This document shows positions 48,101 to 57,220 of a stretch of 64,000 bases of DNA, piece by piece. The DNA comes from Ligula intestinalis (lineage: Eukaryota; Platyhelminthes; Cestoda; Diphyllobothriidea; Diphyllobothriidae): positions 72,070,486-72,134,485 of the forward strand of contig JAYGXS010000003.1 of the NCBI GenBank assembly GCA_036362985.1, written 5' to 3'. Every line of letters begins with the position of its first letter. Position 1 is the stretch's first letter. The position numbers and the translations under genes are program-made. The notes under the pieces were generated by a model that saw only the letters and a list, made by a program, of their open reading frames with translations, did not search any database and was not told where the DNA came from.

Positions 48101-50219
48101 CTCCAGGCTGCAGCCAAACGAGACGAAATATCCTCGTGAAACAGCAGTACCGAGCTCAGAATGGCAGCGCGAGTAGTTTACTGGTGCGACGATGAATCCA
48201 TTACACAGCTCGATGTTTCCACCAGCGATGCATTCAGCTCGCAGCTGCCTCATGCAGGCCGCGAGACGGTTAATCGCGTCATCGACGGCGGGGCGGCCGG
48301 ACGACGCTCTCTCTCTCTCTCTCTCGCGCGCGCACGCTCTGCGAGAGCGCCGGAATTAGTCGTGGTCGTAGTAGTAGTAGTAGTAGTAGAAGACGGAGAA
48401 GAAGTGATAGGCTGGAACTCAAAGTTGATTGGTCGGCTGACGCATACGTGGCCAAGCGACGAGCAAAGGCACGAACGAGCGCGCCCGCACGCGCACAGGG
48501 GCGCGACACTGGCGCACACGCTTGCACGTGTGTGACAGTGGACGTGGGGGCGCGCGCGACTGGACTGCTATCTCCTTCTGAAGCAAGCCAGCTGCGCGTC
48601 TCGCAGTCCAGCGGCTAGCGCTAGCGCAGCACGCCATCCAGACACAGACAGACCACGTGACGCATACAAACACGCGACCACGCACACGAATGTACACAGA
48701 GTAGAAGTGGGAGTGGACGAAGGCTGTGTGGAGGTCGAAGGAACCGGACAGCCTGCGAAAGCCCACTTAAATTTTTGGCAAGAAGACCGCCCCGACCCCA
48801 AAGTGTGTTGGCAAGAGACCAAGGGCTATCCCTGACGTCACACAACATACGCCGTTATTTTCACCGGACGCTCAGTGTTTGAGGCAAACGGGGAGAGGGA
48901 TCGCATGGTCCTCCTCGGGGTGTGGGGTAGTGCACACGAACTCAACAGATCCCAGTAAGTTGCAGCATACGCCGAAGAATGACGTGTTGAAAGTAAACTA
49001 TTCCGAAATTAATTACGTTCTTTGAAATAAGCAAAACACATATGGCAAACATCTGAGAAACAAGAAATAGTACTTCGCCGATAGAAGCGAATATGCAGAT
49101 TCCAGGACGCCGTTCAGAAGAAAAAGAAGATGCGAACACTGGAACAAGAATTCTATTTTCCTGATGTTGCGGATTTTTTTGGGAATCCTTACTCATAGGT
49201 AACCATAGAATGATGAGACACGCGCGGATTGGAGTGATACATGCCGAGATTGTGCGGTATTTCTAGTTTATGGGGGCCATACGTATGCGCACTGCCAGCT
49301 CCTGTAACCACCATTTTGAGCCGTAATTGGCGCTGTGATGACTGGACAATTCGCTTTAGAGTCATTAATTACTTTTGACAGAATCCAAAACGTCAGGAAA
49401 AATAAAAATTTTGTCCCAGTGATTGCATCTTCCTCTTTTTCTTATTCTTCCACTTAGTACTTCCTCTGCCCATCCGTAGAATAAAAGCTATGCGCCGGTC
49501 GGATTAGAAGAAATCGCACAAAAGTAGTCACCACTATTTCTTTCGGCTCGCGTTGCGTTACAGGCGACAAAGTAGCAGATAGCCGCGTTCCCACCAGCCC
49601 TCAGGGCGGCCAAGGTCTGCTAAACCAAACATCCCTTTGGTGGATCCACCTCTTCTTCGCTCCATCTGTTTTTATGACAGAGCAGCCCCTCCTGACTATG
49701 CTGCTCCGACTCTTCCTCTTCGCCGCCAGGATTGAGGTCCACCCGGCAGGGTTCCGGATCCAACAAGGGCTACTTGCCTGCCTGAAGTCCGACCGTCAAT
49801 CTCGACGATGGCCACCATGAACTTTAACGAGTTGAAGCAACGCAGTGACTCCCGCTAGATTATATTGAAAACAGACACACGGAGAATTTGTCGCACTCTC
49901 TAAACACTCTCACACCGGTGGAGGGTGCAGACGGCTGGCGTGATCAGCACTCAACACGCGTACCAACTGCACGTCCCGCTAGGTAGGCTCTCGACTGGGA
50001 GCGCCATAAAGGCCACATTAAAGAGGGTCCATTGAGCCTGACTCTCATCGACAACAGTGACTGACCAAATATCTGGTTGGTTGCTACACGCGTGTTGGGT
50101 CCCCAGCAGGAAAGAACAGAAATTCAAAAGGACAGATATCGGATCGGTATAAAATTTGCCCCGAAGGTTTCGAGGGGGCCTTGAAAGTAGGGAAAGTAGT
50201 GCTTTTTGCGTAAACTTAC
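45166..50219. other. No firm gene; CpG-rich stretch and simple repeats
   Basis: On the minus strand this is downstream of the visible Ena/VASP exons and may contain its last exon and 3' UTR, which were not recognised. 45.5-46.6 kb is purine-rich. 48250-48850 is rich in CpG with a CT run (48308-48325) and a GTA run (about 48367-48387). A minus-strand ORF of 53 codons (48092-48253) starts at its edge. The 174-codon minus-strand frame at 45476-46000 has no recognisable domain. Confidence 0.35.
49833..50050 (+). repeat. Dispersed repeat shared with 20.9 kb
   Basis: Same blocks in the same order as 20893-21020 (GAAGCAACGCAG, ACACGGAGAATTTG, GGGAGCGCCATAAAGGCC, ACATTAAAG, and a GACTCT block), with an extra segment in the middle. 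Non-coding; class unknown. Confidence 0.5.
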
Positions 50220-50362
50220 CATCCAAAATCTCGCTCTTCAGAGTTTTTACTTCTTTTCGAAATTCGGCAAGAATTTCTCGTTTGAAGGCCTCTAGATCTG
50301 CCCTGGTGATCAACTGGGTGCCCAAATTTTCATTCGACGCCACTGGAGTGGAGTTCTTTCGT
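50220..50362 (-). CDS. Ena/VASP (Enabled) homologue, exon with the EVH2 tetramerisation coiled coil
   Basis: This exon encodes EVH2 block C, the coiled coil that makes Ena/VASP actin-filament elongators tetrameric. The text after the acceptor is RKNSTPVASNENLG, a linker, then DLEAFKREILAEFRKEVKTL and KSEILDG, with the heptad charge pattern of the family (known members have forms such as ..LK.E.L.E.RKEL.K.KEE.I.A). The acceptor is CATTTCTTTAG| (AG at 50363-50364) and the donor is GGATG|GTAAGT (GT at 50218-50219), both strong. The exon begins with one base of a split codon and ends with one. It lies 3.6 kb downstream of the exon with EVH2 blocks A and B, on the same strand. The following exon, expected to encode only a few C-terminal residues, was not identified. 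Confidence 0.82.
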
Positions 50363-50869
50363 CTAAAGAAATGCAAGAAGCCGCAAGTTAAATCAACTAT
50401 ACAGACGCACTTCGAACACATTGTTGAATGCAGATACGACTAGAAGCATGTCATAAACAATAACCTCGACTTTAAGCATACTATGTTCTGCAGTTATCAC
50501 TGGAAGACAAGATCACATAAAAAGGCTTGTGTGAGCAAGACGCCCTGAATGTTTCCCCTTATTGATGTGATGCACTAAGTTACTGAAGTAACTGCAGTAA
50601 GTTACTGAATACCTCGTAAAGGTGGCTAGTAGGTCACAGTCAAAAGGAACAGTTTTAACAACACGTAAAATTTTGAGTGACCACTTTAAAACCTGATTCG
50701 AGCAAAATCGAAGGGTGGGTGCTTTGAACATCTGTCAATATAGTTCACTGGAAAGAGTGCTGTATGATGATAGTAAGCCGCCAATCTGGTTAAGGAACAT
50801 TTTAGGTTCCGTTGTGCCCCTAAGTTTACTACAGAACCCCCACAGACACTCGTACAGTGACTTGTAGGA
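50363..50869 (-). other. Intron sequence of the Ena/VASP gene
   Basis: Directly upstream (on the minus strand) of the coiled-coil exon. It holds the pyrimidine tract and acceptor; otherwise featureless. Confidence 0.5.
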
Positions 50870-51020
50870 TAGGAACCGACAAAGGCAATGCCAATTTGTG
50901 GCTTATTAGCCGTCATCAGCCAGTCATACACAGTCCCAGGGGCGGCAGACTACCGAGATTCGAACCCGCGACCTGTGGGCATTGAGTGTAACACTCCACC
51001 CGTGCTATACGGCTGATGGG
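50870..51020 (-). repeat. tRNA-derived repeat family 2, copy F
   Basis: A tRNA-like head at about 50945-51020 on the minus strand (B box GGTTCGAATCT) is followed by the family body ATGACTGGCTGATGACGGCT, then AATAAGCCACAAATTGGCA. The same body occurs at 54.6 and 54.9 kb. It lies in an intron of the Ena/VASP gene in the sense orientation. Confidence 0.7.
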
Positions 51021-51213
51021 TCAGAACTCCTGCAGAGGCCAGTAAACACTGGCTGATGTCCAGAAAGAAGTTATGATCGCCCGTTTTTACGATGCATATC
51101 AGACCGTTCCATAACCTGATCTCTCGTTTTTCTGCGTTCGATCGAATATTTAATCGTACCCAGGAAAGACCAGATCACACTGTTTGAGGGAGCATCCGTC
51201 TGATTACGTCAGA

Positions 51214-51495
51214 TGGTGGATTCTAGATGATTGCTTAGGAAATCCTGCTTGGGCAGTCAACTTGCTCCCGTATTGGTGGATTCCATATGAGCGAAAAGTT
51301 GAGCGGGTAATATCGATCCAAGTGTGATTAAACTCATGGCGTGAAGCGGGCGTTTGTAGCTTACCGGTAAAGCAGTAGCCTTCGGCAAAGGCTTTCTCTG
51401 ATGCGCGGGTTCAAATCCCGCCAAACGCCTAGAGTATTTCACACTTGGGTCAACTCAAATTAAGCAAATCTGCCAAACCAACTTAATAATTATTC
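51214..51495 (+). repeat. tRNA-derived repeat family 1, copy E
   Basis: Nearly identical to copy D but in the opposite orientation. The tRNA-like core at 51350-51428 (plus strand) has a perfect acceptor (GCGTTTG/CAAACGC), T stem GCGGG/CCCGC and B box GGTTCAAATCC; the A box is TAGCTTACCGG. The unit ends with AAATCTGCCAAACCAACTTA. On its other side the match ends at TGGTGGATTCTAG and the flank is unique. It sits in an intron of the Ena/VASP gene, antisense to it. Confidence 0.85.
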
Positions 51496-51548
51496 CTATA
51501 ATTCATCACAACTGTCCAACTTCTATGTGATTCCTACAAAACCTGCCC

Positions 51549-51878
51549 TTATCTACTCGGAAGTTGCCTATCGGGAGATATGCACTGTAACAAAATTCTA
51601 CTCTTATGATTTAAGGTAAAAGGCGGTAGAATGAAAAGCCGAATAGGCCATAGCATATAAATGTGAGCCATTGGAACTGACATTGTGCCGTAGGCTGAGG
51701 AGGTTTGAGAGGGAACAACAGGGGTGGCGTAGGTGGCAGTTGTGCTGTTATTGTTGTGGTTGCCGGGATTCGAGGACTGGGAAGGCCGCCGATAATGACC
51801 CAGAGTGGAAGAATTGGTTTCATTGCAGGCTGCTGCACCGCCACCGCCTGCAGTCGCGTCCCCATCTGCGTCGTCGGT
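51549..51878 (-). CDS. Candidate exon, low-complexity, possibly of the Ena/VASP gene
   Basis: A frame of 109 codons plus a stop follows a good acceptor (AACCGCCTTTCAG|ACC; AG at 51879-51880). It encodes TDDADGDATAGGGGAAACNE, then TNSSTLGHYRRPSQSSNPGN, HNNNSTTATYATPVVPSQTS and SAYGTMSVPMAHIYML before less convincing text and a TAA at 51549-51551. The Gly/Ala/Asn/Ser/Thr-rich composition resembles the variable linker between EVH2 blocks B and C. The phase-0 start fits a phase-0 donor at the upstream exon (GAT|GTAGGT). Against it: no good GT donor is seen within the frame, and the phase needed to join the coiled-coil exon (phase 2) is met only by a poor site (CA|GTGCAT). It could be an alternative last exon or chance. 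Confidence 0.4.
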   Translation of the reverse strand, partial: TDDADGDATAGGGGAAACNETNSSTLGHYRRPSQSSNPGNHNNNSTTATYATPVVPSQTSSAYGTMSVPMAHIYMLWPIRLFILPPFTLNHKSRILLQCISPDRQLPSR

Positions 51879-53030
51879 CTGAAAGGCGGTTAAGTAAAAT
51901 GCATTTGCAATGACAGCAAGGACAGAAGCCTTAAAGGAGCAAGCAGCAACAGCAGCCAGGTGGAAGGTGTGGGCCTAAAACGGGCAAACATAAGATGACC
52001 GAAGAAAAAACCCACCTTCGAAGGAGGTACCGTCTTTGTAAGCACATCAGTGTAGGAGAATGGAATTCAGGGCTACTACACCTTACTCCAGAGAAATATT
52101 CGTTTTTTTTCATAAGAAGGGACCGGGCACTTCTGTGGAATCCGACGAATTTTGCAAATTAGGGGTCCGATAAATTCTGAAACATATGTAGATGCGTGGT
52201 TCTTATGACAGTCGCTTCCACACCCTGCAAAAGACAGTGGTCCACAGAGCTTCGACTTCGTCATCCAAGGTCACACACCAACGTTAGGGGGTCACTCTGC
52301 CATTCGATGAAATCAGATATGTGTTCGTCACTGTGTAGACTGTCTTTGCCACAAGAACAATATGTAGTTCATAAACCGTAATCTGGGCGAGCCTAGCGGC
52401 TAGAATTTTATAATCTTCTTCATGCAAATCGTGACGTCGTAATGGAGTGTGCTAAGGCTTATTTGTCAGAGTTCAGAGTAAGATTGTGTGAAGCGCTGTC
52501 TGGGGGACGTTTAGTTTCCGAGGGTTTTCCCTACTTGGTGTTTAGAGTTCCACCTTGAGCATCTCCTGTGTCAATTTTAAATTTTACTTGTTTTAACGAG
52601 GGAGAAGAAAGCTAGGCAACAGTAGCTTTTTCAGAAAGCTATTTCCGACTCAGCTAACTAGCTAGCCATACCTTGGTGTCCTTACGCAGGCGATGGGTTG
52701 TCCGACCGCCGAATCTGGCTCGGGTAGAGTGGAGCTGAGAGCTGGTTAATGTCCAAAGCTGCCGAAAATAAACGCCAAAAATAATGCCGACTACTTAAGT
52801 ACTTAGCGCCCTGCAAGCGCGATTCGCGCAGGTAAGTGAGAAAACCATTTAACATTAAGGCAAACAATTGGTGGGCAGAAATAGGCACCGGAGTGTGTGT
52901 GTTCAGTGTCAACCACTCCTGCTAATTTAAGTCAAACCGGCGAGCCGTTTTACATAAAATCACCTGAACCATTCCACGACATCTGAGCGAGCGCTCTACC
53001 GGCCATGCGTATTATGACTACGAGATAAGA
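51879..53030 (-). other. Intron sequence of the Ena/VASP gene
   Basis: No further exon or repeat copy recognised. A minus-strand frame of 76 codons at 52682-52912 has no known domain. Confidence 0.4.
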
Positions 53031-53592
53031 GGCAACAGTAGCTTATATGGGCCTGCTCATTAATCCCTACTCCCTGCATGTTTTTCCTATAGGGTTTTAT
53101 GGGTGGGGAATCAGGAAACGCAGTGGAATATACTGTAATAAATGATAAATGCATTTTTATTTTATTGTATTTAGAAGTCTTGTTGATTTACATATGTAGA
53201 TTTTCCTAATCTGCATGACCTTTTAACGTATTGTGGAAATACGCGATTATCAAACTGCAGTTTCTCCAACTCCTCGAAAAATTGAAATGGCGGTTAGGAG
53301 GTTGTCTACTTCAACTTACCTGAGGTCAAACTTACCGGTCTGGAGTTAGATTAGTATAGTTGCGGCGCTAAGCGCCGCGCGTACCTTCAATTTACATTCG
53401 GAACAACCTGCTCCCAGCGGCCGCGGAAAGCAACTTCGACTACATTTTTTTCACTTTGCACTTACTTCTAAAAATTTCCTTCTCTACCTATCCTATTTTC
53501 CCAACCCACGAAACTCTATAACCACCGTTTTTGCAGGACAAAATGTTGAGACTAGGGGATATATGAGTGGGCCCATATAAGCTTCTTGTGCC
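53031..53592 (-). mobile_element. MITE family, copy 4 (in an Ena/VASP intron)
   Basis: A 562-bp copy in the same orientation as copy 3. The ends are GGCAACAGTAGCTTATATGG and, inverted, GGCACAAGAAGCTTATATGG. The flanking octamers AGATAAGA (53023-53030) and AGCTAAGA (53593-53600) differ at one base, so the target duplication is 8 bp. The central palindrome is GGCGCTAAGCGCCGCGC. Close to copy 3 throughout. Non-coding. Confidence 0.9.
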
Positions 53593-53998
53593 AGCTAAGA
53601 GTTCAGATCACGTTTGAAACAATTCACAGTCAAAAGCGATCATGAAAACAGCGAAAAATCACAACCAACAATAGGTTTCTGTCCATGGGAAGGTTGACAA
53701 TTGTTGGTCGCACAAGACGAGGAAGAAACCTGCATTCAGGCGGATTACCCGGTTAGAACCAATCTTGCGTTGAAAATTACACCTGAGCAATGGCACCCAA
53801 ATTTCACACTGCTTATAAGCAGTTGTTTCCATCTGTAGGAGGGTTTGACCGGCGAAAGCGCCAAGTTAGACTATGCCAACCCCCCCCCTACATCTACTAC
53901 CCATCCGTGAGTTGATATAGGCCGAAAAAACTACAGCTCCACGAAGCATAGCCATACAATCTAGGGGAGGGAGTGAGAGATGAGATGAGAACACCTAC
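53593..53998 (-). other. Intron sequence next to the EVH2 exon
   Basis: Holds the splice donor region at its upper end; a C-run near 53881-53888. No other feature. Confidence 0.45.
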
Positions 53999-54540
53999 AT
54001 CGCCTTCACGCGCTCGACGACGTGCGGCCAGGACACGCTGTAGATCCGACATCATATCAGCACCAACGGCTCGACTGAGGGTGCCCGTGGCGCCTGCGAG
54101 GCCCGACTGTCCGCCTCCGGAGACGGACGCAGAATCCCCAACTCCAGTGGCAGTCTGCTGGCGTTGCATACGCTGCTGTTTGGCGAGTCTGAGCTGTGTG
54201 GCCAGCCAACCACCGCCGCCGCCGCCACCACCGATGTCATTGTCATTGGAGTAGCCTGCTGAATGCACCTCGTGCTGGGGGTCCGAGGTGGCTGAGCCGG
54301 TGGATGTCTTGCGTTCGTGGTTCATCGAGTGGAGGGAGGAGGCAGAGGCACTTTGGCAGGGAGGCGGGGGCGGGGGCGGTGGGGGCGGCGGGGGCGGGGG
54401 TGGAGGCGGAGCGGGCTCAGCGGCGGGTGGTAGAGGGGGCGGTGGAGGTGGTTGCGCTGATGCTGGTGCAGCAGCCGCCGCGGCATTGGTTGGTGGTGGT
54501 GGAGTGGAGGGCGCCAAAGTTGAGGACTGTTGGATGGAAG
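53999..54540 (-). CDS. Ena/VASP (Enabled) homologue, exon with polyproline region and EVH2 blocks A and B
   Basis: Ena/VASP proteins sit at leading edges and focal contacts, bind profilin-actin through polyproline and elongate actin filaments. After the acceptor TTTTCTTTCTCATAG| (AG at 54541-54542) the frame reads SIQQSSTLAPSTPPPPTN, an Ala/Gln linker, then more than 30 prolines in three blocks (profilin and SH3 ligands). A Ser-rich spacer follows, then GGGGWLATQLRLAKQQRMQR, which matches the G-actin-binding block A (family GLAAALAGAKLRKV). After a Gly/Ser linker comes GADMMSDLQRVLAARRRARE, matching the F-actin-binding block B (family L.EEM...LARRRK). The donor is probably GAT|GTAGGT (exon ends 53999, phase 0); GTAG|GTGTTC four bases on is an alternative. 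The exon starts in mid-codon (two bases), so the preceding intron is phase 1. EVH1 exons are expected upstream (higher coordinates) and were not found. Confidence 0.85.
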
Positions 54541-54593
54541 CTATGAGAAAGAAAACACTTGTTCGCTGTAATTATTTAAAGGGCAAACATTTA

Positions 54594-54764
54594 AATAGAT
54601 AGCATTGCTGGCGAAGACAGGGGGGAGACTGGAATGGCTATTTTTGACTTACTAGCCGTCGTCAACCAGTCATACCCGGACCCAAGTGATGCCCCACTTG
54701 AGCCTCGAAAACGTGACTTTTTTATTAGGGTCAAACGCCCTAACCAGTGAGCCACGGGCTCGTT
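54594..54764 (-). repeat. tRNA-derived repeat family 2, copy G
   Basis: A tRNA-like head on the minus strand (A-box-like GTGGCTCACTGGTTAGGG; eroded B box TTTTCGAGGCTC) is followed by the body TATGACTGGTTGACGACGGC and an end near AGCAATGCTATC. It lies just upstream of the Ena/VASP exon and about 120 bp from copy H, in the same orientation. Confidence 0.75.
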
Positions 54765-54883
54765 GTCTAGCCGGTTTAGTCGGGAGATAGTCACACTCGT
54801 CGATGAACGTTCAGCTGACCACTAACGGAACTCATATGTCCCGGTCTGCCTTTGGCCTCGACAGAGGCCCTAACAGCTGCAAG

Positions 54884-55055
54884 TAGACAGATAGCATTGC
54901 CGGCAAAAGCATAGGGAGACCGGAGTGGCCATTTCTGGCTCATTAGCCATCGTCAGCCAGTCGTACCCAGACTCAAGTGGTGTTCCACCCGAGCCTCGAA
55001 CTCGTGACCCTTTTGATCAGAGTCAAACGCCTAGGTATTGAGCCACGAGCTCGTT
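54884..55055 (-). repeat. tRNA-derived repeat family 2, copy H
   Basis: A better copy of the same family: head GAGCTCGTGGCTCAATACC with B box GAGTTCGAGGCTC, body TACGACTGGCTGACGATGGC, then TAATGAGCCAGAAATGGCCA, and end GCCGGCAATGCTATCTG. The 3' acceptor half is lost, as is usual for SINE heads. Sequence between H and G (54765-54883) is unique. Confidence 0.78.
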
Positions 55056-57154
55056 TTAAATGAAAACTGTGCCGGCAGATTATTTTAAGAATAACAGACT
55101 ACGAAGCGACCAGCGAAAAATTTCCTGCTCTGGCCATAAGGCGTTGTAATAATCGTAAATTTTGGTAAGGCTTCCTTCTGAGGCCGCCTTTGTCTGTGAT
55201 TAATACTAAAAAAACTACTTTCAGATTTTCAGTAGATAAATTTTCCACCTACCTAAACACTTCCTTAACGAGTTTAACCAAAAGGAGTTGTTCTAATATC
55301 GATATTGGTCTATAGGCATCCCTTGCTGACCAATGAGGTTATATTGGTCGATTTTATTCGTTGGCATGATTTTCAGTAAAACCATGCTTTTCCAGTAAAA
55401 CAAGGACAGGCGGTCTTAACTCATTTCTTACCGTACACTTATGCCGCATTACCTACGCCTTAATCAAGTACTAAACCTTTAACCACGATTTCCGTAAAAA
55501 AATATGGGCGAGGAGACTTTTGACATTACGCGGTCTTAAAGCCTTGCCTAAATTTTATTTTAATCAACATGAGGGCAGCCAGGAACGGCTAGAACACACA
55601 GATCACCATCAATACCTGTGTGCAGTAATGACCTTACTCTGTTTTTCTATATTCGCAGTGGCCCATTGACAGTGATATGTCAAATGAACCGACGATAAGA
55701 GCACATTTACTGGTCTGGCGCATAGCCGGGCCGAGACGTGTTAAAATCTAGCAGGTTTCTTTGCCATGATCGAAGTCGGTCTCGCTATCCCCAGAGAAGT
55801 ACGAGCTACAATTGTTTGGTTTAGTCTGCAAGTCTAGGCGGCTAGCGGGATGCGCATACTCTTTGGGACAGAGATTCGCGGGGTCGCAAACAATGGCTGA
55901 GGGTCAGATGGGGTCACAGAAGAAAAACCACTTCGCGCAGCAAGGCAGTCGTGCGAATGTCCACATCGAAATAACGTCGGTACTACGTACACACTTCATG
56001 TGTTGGGATAGCGACGAAAAAAGTTGCAAGGAATAGATCTGGAAATAATTACGCCCCCCCCCCCTTCGTAAGAGGAATTTAATAAATAGAAAAGGACTTA
56101 GTCCATGGCTGAACAGCCAATTTTCGAATGCATAGACACTGAACACAGCAGCTTTATACGTAATATTAATGCAAACAGTGGAGACACTCAACTAAAAATG
56201 AAGGAATAAAAAATGTAATGACATCCTCCAGCATGATATTACCGGCTTAACAAGGTGTGCTGTTTCACTCCACAGAGTAATCAGTGGACGTTTTTGGAGG
56301 TCACTGGCACCAAACAGACCAGAACATAGGTCCAGCTGTTTAATGCACAAAGAAGAGTGATAAAAGCCCGCAAACACTGAGCTAACGAACAGATAATGGT
56401 ATATTACGGATGTTTGGTATGGTACAGCCCAGTGGAGAGTTGAGAGTCGTGCGCCGCAGGAGGCTAATTGAGAGAAAACCTAATCAAGTGAGAGTAAGCA
56501 CACTTGCGTTGACTATCACCACAACGGCGGGATTGCTAATCTCGGGTAAACACAAGGCAAGGAGATTAATCTCTTTACAGAGAAGTATTAGAAAAGCATC
56601 TGCCAGTCTAGGCTCAATTAGAGATGAGGCCATGAGAAGTGGAAGTGATCTAGCTCTCTCCAGAATTAAAATTATTTACTGTGCCAGGTCCTGTGCAAAA
56701 TCCGCATGTAAGGGGATGTTTGGTGGTTGGGAAAAAGTGCCGGTATAGGATGAGTCCACCATCTGACCCATCCCGGCCTATTCTGCAAAACCGTCTTTTA
56801 AAAAGAAACTACGCACTGAAACTTGATGCTTGCGGGAAGCTACTTCTTAGCCTATTTCTTGCACTGAACGGGATACAAGTGTGGTTGAGAATACTGGTTT
56901 TGTCGCAGAGCAGTGCAAAACACAAAGGACTCGTTTGGAAGTACCAAGCGGCCAAGGAAATGTGGGTCACCGGTTAGTCTAGCTGCTGACTACCTGGCGC
57001 GTCCACAGAATGGCGGATAGTGGAACGGCCTTCAGCGAAGGTTAGCTGCGAAATAAGCAGACTCCCCGGTCTGACGAATAAGCAGTCGCGGAGCAGCAGC
57101 GACAGTATATTCAACATCCCCAAGAAACCTCATAATCATGTCAACTTACGATAC
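55056..57154. other. No gene recognised (probably Ena/VASP intron or upstream sequence)
   Basis: Frames of about 100 codons at 56410-56977 (+) show no known domain. No EVH1-coding sequence was read on the minus strand. Confidence 0.35.
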
Positions 57155-57220
57155 TACTGAGGCCGGTTAGATCAAGCATGATCACAGCCGTAGCAAGTAC
57201 TAGTACCGGCGGCTGCAAAC
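57155..57220 (+). repeat. LINE 3' tail, isolated copy
   Basis: GAGGCCGGTTAGATCAAGCA, then TGATCACAGCCGTAGCAAGT, matches the 3' tail of the LINE at 45.1, 60.8 and 62.85 kb. The coding part upstream was not recognised. Confidence 0.65.

Noticed and set aside
51214..51245. GATGATTGCTTAGGAAATCC in family 1 repeats as a hammerhead core
   Set aside because: The first box reads TAGATGA and there is no helix II between it and GGAAA; it is just a short GGATT/AATCC hairpin.
36293..51442. Two similar 61-codon frames (36293-36478 + and 51257-51442 -), apparently conserved proteins
   Set aside because: Both are translations of the same tRNA-derived repeat on the strand opposite its tRNA-like core. Their similarity reflects the repeat, not a gene.
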